A DNA stretch of 64,000 nucleotides, taken from Mantis religiosa (lineage: Eukaryota > Arthropoda > Insecta > Mantodea > Mantidae). The translations under genes were made by a program, and so were the position numbers. This document shows, in pieces, positions 56,607 through 64,000 of this stretch. The notes under the pieces are model-generated. The model searched no databases. It was not told where the DNA came from and worked only from the letters and a program-made list of their open reading frames with translations. Positions within the stretch are counted from its first letter, which is position 1. Each line of letters opens with the position of its first letter. Where the stretch lies: contig CM060952.1 of the NCBI GenBank assembly GCA_030765055.1, positions 80,728,664 through 80,792,663 on the forward strand. Reading direction: 5' to 3'.

Positions 56607-57105
56607 TGTAACAGTATTTTTGTTTAGTAATGTTCGAAGGAATAATAAATATATAAAAATGTATGTAGTTGTGTGATTGGCCGAAGTAGTAGTGGTATGA
56701 CGTGGTGTGATGACGTGTCAATGAATCGGCCAATCACAAAATAAAGTGGGAATTACTATGGGGACAAGAAAATCAATAATCTAGAAAAAGAGAGAATCTT
56801 GTGTCTTGCTGGAGAACGAGGAAGTTGACTTAAGATGTTACGATGATTATAAAATCTCCAAGAAAATTATATATCATTTTGTCTTAATCTGTGAATCTAT
56901 CATTTGGCGCTAGCCAGTATTACTTTTGATAGAAGAAAAAAAAATTGATTAAATTAACTATATTCGAGTAACTGCGCCGTTAGTGCTGTCTTATGGGAGA
57001 AACATGGCGACTAGCATAGAAAGAGCGATGGAAAATCATGATTCTGGAGTGAAAGAAAGTATTATACCGACCGCCATAATGGAGAAAGAAAACAATCCCG
57101 TTACA
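56607..57105 (+). repeat. 5' LTR of element 2
   Basis: Contains a 12-bp inverted repeat GTGATTGGCCGA (56673-56684) / TCGGCCAATCAC (56726-56737), each arm carrying a CCAAT box. Two CRE-like TGACGTG motifs lie between them (56698-56704, 56711-56717), a plausible U3 promoter. AATAAA occurs near 56740. Confidence 0.93.
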
Positions 57106-57107
57106 AA

Positions 57108-57131
57108 TGGCGCAGCAACGTGTGGGGCTCG
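57108..57131 (+). promoter_or_regulatory. Putative primer-binding site of element 2
   Basis: TGGCGCAGCAACGTGTGGGG resembles the element 1 PBS, but with two and one extra bases (AG, T). It is either a PBS for a different tRNA or a degenerate Lys-type site. Confidence 0.5.
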
Positions 57132-57273
57132 AATAGGATAAAGAAGAGGAGATTAAAGCATCGTGCAGTTCCGTGAGAATTTAAAAGGAAAGAAGAAAGA
57201 AGAGAGAAGAAAGAAGAAAACGAGAACTGGTTTAAGTGAGTGAAAAAAAAAAAAATGTAGTAGTAGTAGATTT

Positions 57274-59565
57274 ATGTTGTTAAGAAATCAGAAAATAGTT
57301 AAAAAGATGGCGAGTAGAAAAGAAATAATAGTGGAAGGAGAAGTTACTGATAGTGTAGGAATGAATAGGGAAGATGCAAGATTAAGCATAGATAATGAGT
57401 CAATGTTGGAAAGAATAACAAGAATGTTAAGTAATTTAGATTCTAAAATAGAACAAAATGCAAATGATTTAAAATCAGAAATAGGAGATGTTAAATCAGA
57501 AATGAGTAATTTGGATTCTAAAATAGGAGATGTTAAATCAGAAATGAGTAATTTGGATTCTAAAATAGGAGATGTTAAATCTGAAATGAGTAATTTAGAT
57601 TCTAAAATAGAACAAAATGCAAAGAATTTAGATTTTAGAATGAGAGATGTAAAATCAGAAATAGGAGATGTTAAATTTGAAATGAGTAATTTAGATTCTA
57701 GAATGAAAGATGTAAAATCAGAAATGAGTAATTTAGATTCTAAAATAGAACAAAATGTAAATGATTTAACTAAGAAAATGAATGATTTAGATGTAGGAGT
57801 AAGACAGGAACTAGCACAAAATGTGAGTAACTTAGAAATTAATTTATTACAGAAGCTAAAACAGGAATTAAAATCTGAAATTTCACAGGAGATTAGAGAA
57901 GGGAGAAAAGAGTGTAGGGATAGTATGGAAAGGCTCATGCAGATCATAGAGATTAATAAGGATGAGAATAGAAAGGAAGTCAATGAGTTGAGAGAGATAA
58001 TTCAGGAAACTAGGTTAGGTCAGGACATAGTGAAACAAGAAATAAGAATGGAATTAAACAAAGAGTTAGAAACATTTAGGATACAACAGGCAGAAATAAC
58101 ACAAAAACAAAGAGAAGAATTAGGAGATAAAGTAGAACAAAGAATCAATGTAATTTGTTCTGAAATACAATTACAACATGATGAAAGTAAGATACACCAA
58201 GAGGAAATAAAGTTACAAATTGATGAGATAAGTAAAGCAAAAGAAGAAGTAATTTTGCAAATTAAAGAGGTAAAAGAACATTTTGAAAAAGAAAAGGATA
58301 ACTTAGGAAAATTGACACAAGTTGTAATTGCATTACAGGCTAGAAAAGTAAATAACGGGAAAGAAATGTCTAGAATTACAAATATAAACGATTGTGACTT
58401 ACCAGGTGAATTAAGCAATCATCAGAAGTCTAGTGATGTAGTAAGTGAATGTAGTGATTTTGTGAGTCCAGATAATGATATTAATTATCACAGAAACACA
58501 CAGAACATGTCCTCACACACACAACTCCACAGTCTAGGTCAAAATGAATGTGTACATTATTCACTAAATGATATTAGTCCACAAAGTTTTGATGAGGAAT
58601 CAGGTGATAATCCAAAAGTATTTCTTAGGGAATTGGAAGAATATTTCCGTATTAAGAGAATTCCCAATGAATTTCGGATGGTAATAGTAAAACGCTGTTT
58701 GAAGAAAAATGCTCTTGAGTGGTTAAGGTTAACTTTGGCTTCACATGAAACATACAGTACTTTCAGAAATCTGTTTATAAATAGATTTTGGGGACCTGAG
58801 AGACAAAGAAGAATAAAAGTTGAGTTAGCAACGGGTAGGTTTGAGTTTAAAAAAGGGATTTCTATGACTGAATATTTCTTAAAATTAGCAAACAAAAGTA
58901 AGTTGATCAATCCCGAAATTTCTGAGACAGAAATTGTCAACATGCTAATACGTCATTATCCACCACATATCAGAAATCATTTAATTATGGCTAAGCCTAT
59001 CGATTTCTCTGATATGATTGAATTATTATCCGAATTTGAAGCACATAACCTCATTAATGATATTACATCCTGTGATGGTAACTATAATAACGTCCATATT
59101 GAGCGAGGAAGAAATCGACAGGAATCACAACCTACAAATAATAGGAATAATAGGACGAGTTTAAATTGGGGCGGGGCACCCGTGAGAAATCAAAGATTTG
59201 AAGGAAGAGGTTATGATCCTAGACGAACTTATGAATCTGTAATTCCCGGAACAGGAAGTGGAGTTCAAAATAATGTGCAAAGGAATTATCATAACAATCA
59301 GTCGACGAGAATTGGAAGAAATGATCAAATAAACCATGTAAGATTTTATCGAGGAAATAATCAGCGAATAAGTAATTTTAATAGGGGTAGAGGTACTAGT
59401 TTATTTAGTGCAAATCAAAGAGATTTTAGGGGTGTGAGATTTGAAAGAAGTAATCAAAATGAAAGAGTCGAAAATACACAAAGCACAGAGAATGATGTGA
59501 GTATAAACGATAGCACCAACCTAACCAACAATGAAAGTAATAATCAGAGGGAGATGGAAAACTAA
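57274..59565 (+). CDS. gag: Gag polyprotein of element 2
   Basis: Intact 763-residue frame with N-terminus MLLRNQKIV like element 1. Residues about 45-380 are a very long coiled coil. Its first part is built of 14-residue repeats (SNLDSKIGDVKSEM and variants, some with IEQNANDL) encoded by 42-bp tandem DNA repeats. Residues about 449-590 are the capsid-like domain (FLRELEEYFRIKRIPNEFR, then ALEWLRLTL, MTEYFLKLAN, PPHIRNHLIMAKP), alignable by eye with element 1. The tail (about 605-740) is Arg/Asn/Gly-rich (RGNNQRISNFNRGRG) with no CCHC knuckle. It ends MEN-TAA. The heptamer GGAAAAC (59556-59562) abuts the stop in the frame needed for a -1 shift into pro, though it is non-canonical. Confidence 0.93.
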   Translation: MLLRNQKIVKKMASRKEIIVEGEVTDSVGMNREDARLSIDNESMLERITRMLSNLDSKIEQNANDLKSEIGDVKSEMSNLDSKIGDVKSEMSNLDSKIGDVKSEMSNLDSKIEQNAKNLDFRMRDVKSEIGDVKFEMSNLDSRMKDVKSEMSNLDSKIEQNVNDLTKKMNDLDVGVRQELAQNVSNLEINLLQKLKQELKSEISQEIREGRKECRDSMERLMQIIEINKDENRKEVNELREIIQETRLGQDIVKQEIRMELNKELETFRIQQAEITQKQREELGDKVEQRINVICSEIQLQHDESKIHQEEIKLQIDEISKAKEEVILQIKEVKEHFEKEKDNLGKLTQVVIALQARKVNNGKEMSRITNINDCDLPGELSNHQKSSDVVSECSDFVSPDNDINYHRNTQNMSSHTQLHSLGQNECVHYSLNDISPQSFDEESGDNPKVFLRELEEYFRIKRIPNEFRMVIVKRCLKKNALEWLRLTLASHETYSTFRNLFINRFWGPERQRRIKVELATGRFEFKKGISMTEYFLKLANKSKLINPEISETEIVNMLIRHYPPHIRNHLIMAKPIDFSDMIELLSEFEAHNLINDITSCDGNYNNVHIERGRNRQESQPTNNRNNRTSLNWGGAPVRNQRFEGRGYDPRRTYESVIPGTGSGVQNNVQRNYHNNQSTRIGRNDQINHVRFYRGNNQRISNFNRGRGTSLFSANQRDFRGVRFERSNQNERVENTQSTENDVSINDSTNLTNNESNNQREMEN

Positions 59566-60206
59566 AAACCAAATCATTTTGTGCTCTGGAAAGTGGTTCG
59601 GTGAGGATGACACAGGGCGAATTGAAAGTTGAAGATAACGGAAATAAGCTCACTCTCTTGCAGAAAAATAAGGAATTAGTTAACCCACCTCAGATAATTA
59701 TTTACCTATGGGATAAAGAATATACAGCCTTAATTGATACTGGAGCCAGTTCTACTGTGATAAGTGAGGAATTGTTTAAAAATCTGTTAGCTAACTATAA
59801 AGTGGAATATTTAAATGTGTGTAACGTTTACTGCAGTACTGCAATTGGGAAGAAAAAGGATAGGATTAAATATCAAGTATTAATTAAGGGGCGAATAGGT
59901 GAATGGAATTTCAATTTCATTGCGTTGGTAATTCCACATTTGGCAAGAGATGTAATTGTGGGTAATGATTTATTATATGAATGGCAAAGTGTATTGAATT
60001 TCGAAATGCATGAAATGAAGGTTAAGACAGAAAATGATTTATTAGTAATAAAATTATTGGAAGAAGATGGAAGAAAAGAAGAGAATATGGATAATATAAA
60101 TAATGAAAGGTTTTTTGTGGAAGATATACTTTTGCAAGAAAATGGTAATATTGAATACGAGGAAAATGAAAATTGTGGGAAGAGTTTAATTATTGATGGA
60201 TTGTAA
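59566..60206 (+). CDS. pro: Aspartic protease of element 2
   Basis: -1 frame relative to gag, open from 59544, so it overlaps the end of gag by about 22 nt. YTALIDTGASSTVISEELF has the canonical catalytic DTGA (Asp46 counted from a GTG at 59601), and RDVIVGNDLLYEW is the second conserved block. The frame ends in TAA at 60204-60206. The same frame then continues into RT-start sequence, so this may be a single acquired stop inside a former pro-pol frame. Confidence 0.87.
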
Positions 60207-60491
60207 AATAATGTAACTGACCTTGAAAAGCATTGTTGCCAATTATATACAATACAAGATAAGAACGGCGGAAGCCAAGTGGAGGAAGAAATAGAATTCC
60301 AGAGAATATTACAAGTAAAGTTAGAAAACACATACAATTTAGACCAAGCGAGAAAAGAACAGTTGAAATTGTGTATATTAAAGAATAGAAAAGCCTTTAG
60401 TTCAACACCTGGACTGTGTAACAAATACACACACACATTTAAAGTAAATGATACTGATCCCTATACACATAAAAGCCTTGACAGTAATTGA
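60207..60491 (+). pseudogene. RT-start remnant of element 2
   Basis: Same frame as pro: LKLCILKNRKAFSSTPGLCN then KYTHTFKVNDTDPYT, the segment that precedes RT in Gypsy pol. It stops after HKSLDSN. Everything downstream (RT through integrase) is deleted. Confidence 0.75.
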
Positions 60492-60799
60492 AACAATATT
60501 GAATATATACTATGTGTGTGTTAAATAATAATAAAAATAAAACATTGTTAAACATCAATATATTGTTGTATTTTAATTAATGTTAATTTATTGTTGTTAA
60601 ATGTTCATTTATTATATTTCATCCAATGTATGTATATTATTATATTTTATGTATGTTGTATTGGTGTTGTGTAATATTGGTGTTGTGTAATATTGGTGTA
60701 AACGAAATTGTTAATTGGGGCTGTTCTCACGAAATATATGGAAACAGATTGTTAATTCCTTTGTTTGGTTATTTTCCATATATTTCGAAGAGGGGCATT
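60492..60799 (+). other. 3' non-coding region of element 2 with terminal hairpin
   Basis: AT-rich with repeated GTGTAATATTGGTGTTGT-like units. Then perfect 15-bp arms CGAAATATATGGAAA (60730-60744) and TTTCCATATATTTCG (60773-60787). A polypurine-like AAGAGGGGCATT follows, directly before the LTR. Confidence 0.88.
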
Positions 60800-61296
60800 T
60801 GTAACAGTATTTTTGTTTAGTAATGTTCGAAGGAATAATAAATATATAAAAATGTATGTAGTTGTGTGATTGGCCGAAGTAGTAGTGGTATGACGTGGTG
60901 TGATGACGTGTCAGTGAATCGGCCAATCACAAAATAAAGTGGGAATTACTATGGGGACAAGAAAATCAATAATCTAGAAAAAGAGAGAATCTTGTGTCTT
61001 GCTGGAGAAGGAGGAAAGATGTTACGAGGATTGGAATTGTAAAGGAAAATTAATAAGATTCAAAAAGTGTTATTCAATATTTATAATAGATAAGAGTGAA
61101 TCATAGTTCGTATTATATAATTAAATAATATATTACAATATTGGACTCATCTAAATTTTATTTTCACCAAAAATCTGTATCCACACCTGAGAAAAGATCT
61201 CACGACTCTCAGTATATTAAAACTCGACTTGGATCTTATAAAAAGTTGGCTTGCTTCTTATTAGTTGAAGATGAACGAAAATATAATCCCGTTACA
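60800..61296 (+). repeat. 3' LTR of element 2
   Basis: Near-identical to the 5' LTR for the first about 240 bp, including the CCAAT inverted repeat. After GATGTTACGAGGATT the sequence is different from the 5' LTR, until AATCCCGTTACA at the end. Confidence 0.93.
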
Positions 61297-61348
61297 ACTG
61301 TAGTGCCACGGGTTTAATTTTAACTTTAATATATTAAACATATGATGC

Positions 61349-61930
61349 TGTTACGGCGGCAGGGAATGCCTATCTTAAAGAAAGTAGGTATGAATCATCC
61401 CATCCCGCTTTTGTTGCTTCCCGCAAGAGAAGCACGAAAATGGAGCACTGAAGCAGAGCAACTGGCGATGCCATGTACAATAACTACGTGTCTCAATGTG
61501 CGGCAATGAACGTTCCAGACCGTTCTATTTCGGCAGATTTAGAAGATTCGACTTCGACAATGTTCCATCCCTTCGATTCGTAAACATTTCGCCTTCTAGA
61601 GCATTTCTTCATGTCCGGAAGATTTAAAAGGGGGTGCAAAAGTCAGTTGTAATCAGTGGTGAGCGAGTGCGCCGGCCACAGCAAAGGACGACAAGTTTGT
61701 TGAAAGATGTCAGAGCCGGAAGCACAACAATATATAAGTGAGCACTAGTTTGCATACTGAGCGTCGAAAAAAGAAACAAGCAGCTCGAATTGGTGTTCCA
61801 AAAGAGATATAAAAACGAGAGCGCTACGGAAAAAGACTGATTTGTGTGTTTGTAAAATAGTTACTTTAAGTTAGAATTGGGCTAACGATTGCTGCAACAT
61901 TTTTGTCACAGTATGTTAATAAAAAATGAG
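61349..61930 (+). repeat. Family X-related copy beginning TGTTACGG
   Basis: Starts TGTTACGGCGGCAGGG, has a CGGAAGATTTAAAAGGG TATA-like region and ends with the X-like TTGTGTGTTTGTAAAATAG and GGGCTAACGATTG. It is the most diverged X copy and may be a related but separate LTR family. Confidence 0.5.
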
Positions 61931-62533
61931 TCTGAATACGTGTTCTAGCTATGCTCCATTTACATTAGAGCAAGAAACAGTTTATTTGGTGTACTGTGTA
62001 TCATATTCCGTCTGGTATACGGGACCTAACTCGATTGTGGGGACATAAAAGCGAATTCTCCAGCACTCTGCTGTATGTCCCTGTTACTTCATCACATATG
62101 CTTTTAATGGAGCCAAGAAATTAGCCAGGTTAGTTTAAGCTTTCCCAGAGTTTCCATACACAGTACAGTCCGCACCATGACAAATACAACACGCTCTCAT
62201 CCACTGTACTGAGCTCCCTATCATCTACATAAGGTGTTTCATTATACCCAAAAATATCATAGCAAGATTTTACGGATATGCATGTTTTAAGATACTCTAA
62301 GAAATAAAAATTAGATTTTTAGGGGGGAAAAGATACTTGTGTCTCTGAATAGTTTAACCCAAAAACGAAATATCGGTTAAACAGCTACTTGGTCGTTACG
62401 TTCAGCATCTTGCAAGCATACAAACGAAGATTTTGAAGAAAATAGCCTCACTTCATGCTATCCTCTTTACAAGGTAAACGTTTCGAACATTTTGTATTTT
62501 CTCTAAAAATGGCTCTATGATATTGATGATTAT
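61931..62533. other. No gene; family Z module near 62400
   Basis: CAGCATCTTGCAAGCATACA and AAGAAAATAGCCTCACTTCA resemble the family Z start seen at 5427 and 6460. Confidence 0.5.
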
Positions 62534-62796
62534 AGTGCTGCTCGAATGGTTACCATGGTTTTATCTTTGGTAATACAAACGTCTCAGGTAACTCACTAAA
62601 TACTCCACGTGGGCATAACATCTGTCTCTCATTTGTGATTCCTGCGCATTCCACTGGCTGGGGTGATGCATTCATTGGTGGTTAGCGCACGATCGGGAGG
62701 CACGTCAGTACCCCTCTCATTCTTATAAGAATAATCAGTGCGTTATATGAGAGGTTTCTGTTAACAAGATAAAGCCAGGGTTCGAGCAGTGCGACT
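62534..62796. mobile_element. MITE-like TIR element, copy 2
   Basis: Left AGTGCTGCTCGAATGG, TTTTATCTTTGGTAATACAA; right AACAAGATAAAGCCAGGG, TTCGAGCAGTGCGACT. The interior aligns with copy 1 (32574-32843) in the opposite orientation. Confidence 0.83.
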
Positions 62797-62944
62797 GTAA
62801 AATACCTCACGTTTAAGATATTTCCATGAAAAATGAAATGTATGTCTTGAATTTAGGGAATGTGCTCAGAAATCCTCTTCTTTCTGAATGACGTTTGTAT
62901 GACTGGCAAGAGATTGGCAAAATCTTATTACGCAAAAATATACT

Positions 62945-63205
62945 TCCGTAGAGCACCTGCCTGCCCAACTAGGGGTCCCGGGTTCGATTCCTGACCGTGG
63001 GGTTGCGGATTTTTCTCCGACCAAGACAATTGCCCATCCTCCCCAGAGTCTGGAAGTATGAATGAGAGTGCGAGTGCTTGCGTGATCTAACGATTAAAAA
63101 ACAACGAATACGAGTTATCACCTTCGATATGCTCCGAAGGAGAACGGCTGCTGTTATGACCATTGGAGTTAAACGCGGGGTATACATAAATGGAACAAAT
63201 AAAAA
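62945..63205 (+). repeat. SINE D, copy 2
   Basis: GTAGAGCACCTGCCTG, CCCGGGTTCGATTCCTGAC, CCAGAGTCTGGAAGTATGAA and the 3' part CGAAGGAGAACGGCTGCTG match the copy at 46342. The first bases of the tRNA-like head are missing. Confidence 0.85.
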
Positions 63206-63344
63206 ATGTACTACAGGCATACAATTTATGTCAAATGTAATTTTTTGGGGAGTAATCATTTTAAAAGCAATATTTTGATATATTATATATATTTATATAT
63301 AAACTGAGAAGTCTTACTGATTTTTCACCATGATTTTATTGTCC

Positions 63345-63565
63345 GCCCCTGTACCGCAGTTGTAGCGTGTCTGCCTGAATTTAAAAGGTCTCGAGCTCGA
63401 ATCTCGGTCATGGTGAGCTATTTGGATAAGGTTTTTCCGGGATTTTCCCTTATCCTGAAAGCTGAATGTTTGGCGACTAAGCCCTATGTACCCTGGAGTT
63501 ATTTGAGCATCATTTCATTCATCGTCCGATAGGGCTTTAAGTTGGAAGACATAATTACAAAAAAG
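63345..63565 (+). repeat. SINE A, plus strand
   Basis: GTGTCTGCCTGAATTTAAAA, GAGCTCGAATCTCGGTCA, hairpin arms GGATAAGG (63424-63431) and CCTTATCC (63448-63455), tail TTTAAGTTGGAAGACATAA. 63566-64000 holds nothing recognisable. Confidence 0.88.
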
Positions 63566-64000
63566 AAGAAATCCTGTCTGTATGCTAAGAGGGCGTAGAA
63601 TTTCAAAAGTCAGTAAAAACTGATTCGCTTTTTGAAAATCTTTAGCCAATTATATATTTCTTAGACGACCAATGTAACGTGTAGCCAAAGTTCATCTGTC
63701 ACGTAAATTCCACAAGATATTCTCAATGTTTCGTGGTAGTATTTTTCTATGAATTGCTTAGCGCTGCATCCTATGAATCTAGCACATATTCAGTTGCAAA
63801 AGTTATGTGAAACAGACCCATCACGGAGCTACGTATAACTCTGGCAGTTCCACAACAGGTAGATATAATTTGCCTGGTTGCTAAAGTAACACGCTTCTGT
63901 GTTGTTTGTACAGACACAGACCGGAGAGTGCCTCCATTATCGACCATGTCTCCTCGTAACTTAAAGTGCGATATTGTTCTCAACTATAATCTGTCTCACA

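Larger units (their letters stand above)
56603..61300 (+). mobile_element. LTR retrotransposon element 2 (Gag-Pro, pol-deleted) with TSD
   Basis: LTRs 56607-57105 (499 bp) and 60800-61296 (497 bp), both TGTAACAG...CCCGTTACA, with 4-bp TSD ACTG (56603-56606, 61297-61300). Inside: a degenerate PBS, intact gag, a protease frame, and a short RT-start remnant. RT, RNase H and integrase are completely absent. The LTRs match closely for about 240 bp and then become unrelated until the last dozen bases. Confidence 0.92.

Noticed and set aside
57288..58943. Long minus-strand frames opposite gag of element 2
   Set aside because: Shadows of the repetitive, A-rich gag coding strand; low-complexity Ser/Phe/Leu content.
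1..64000. Bacterial-type systems (operons, CRISPR, defence islands)
   Set aside because: The sequence is an animal genome: spliced exons, SINEs, LINEs and LTR elements. No spaced direct-repeat array of CRISPR type was seen.

Overview
This window is repeat-dominated DNA from a large insect genome. A polyneopteran such as a cockroach, termite, orthopteran or stick insect fits best, but that is an inference from genome style, not an identification. There is no operon, Shine-Dalgarno site or dense coding. There are dispersed tRNA-derived SINEs, decayed Tc1/mariner-type transposases, an RTE-like LINE, several LTR retrotransposons and many simple repeats. The only convincing host gene is a minus-strand leucine-rich-repeat (LRR) gene. 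Three separate 72-nt exons (53071-53142, 32158-32229, 3518-3589) each encode one LRR, share the same intron phase (a split Leu codon), and have clean AG/GT splice signals. They are separated by introns of about 20.8 kb and 28.6 kb, so nearly everything else between them is intronic repeat. One exon per LRR is the layout of LGR-type receptors (glycoprotein-hormone and relaxin receptors), but the family is not proven here.

Layout. 1-3.5 kb: a GAA microsatellite, a GC-rich poly(A)-tailed retrosequence with an 11-bp target-site duplication (TSD), then AT-rich DNA. 7-14 kb: a three-level nest, with SINE A inside the 5' LTR of a decayed Ty3/Gypsy-type element, itself inside a copy of LTR-like family X. 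15.6-20.4 kb: SINEs A and B, another X copy, and the remains of a DDE-type transposase. 21.08-28.35 kb: LTR element 1, with 1082-bp LTRs that differ at only 3 positions. 30-37 kb: SINEs, a tRNA-like sequence, a TIR element (MITE) and a local tandem duplication. 37.45-39.74 kb: an RTE-like LINE with an inverted 5' end. 41.6-42.5 kb: a pogo/Tigger remnant. 43.8 kb: a 5S rRNA fragment flanked by TSDs. 46-50 kb: SINEs D and C with perfect TSDs, and two transposase C-terminal remnants. 52-54.5 kb: two X copies around the third LRR exon. 56.6-61.3 kb: LTR element 2, inserted in SINE E. 61.3-63.6 kb: another X copy, a second MITE copy, SINE D and SINE A.

The most interesting material is the pair of LTR elements. 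Both keep a long Gag (coiled-coil N-terminus, capsid-like domain, Arg/Asn/Gly-rich tail with no CCHC zinc knuckle) and a retroviral-type aspartic protease in the -1 frame. Both have lost reverse transcriptase, RNase H and the integrase core. Both carry a hairpin of unrelated sequence just upstream of the 3' LTR, and their Gag proteins share an N-terminal MLLRNxKIV motif. Element 1 has a textbook GGGAAAC slippery heptamer in the correct frame, followed by a possible stem. Together they look like pol-less Gag-Pro elements that depend on enzymes supplied in trans. Element 2 also has mosaic LTRs, with a matching first part and unrelated remainder.
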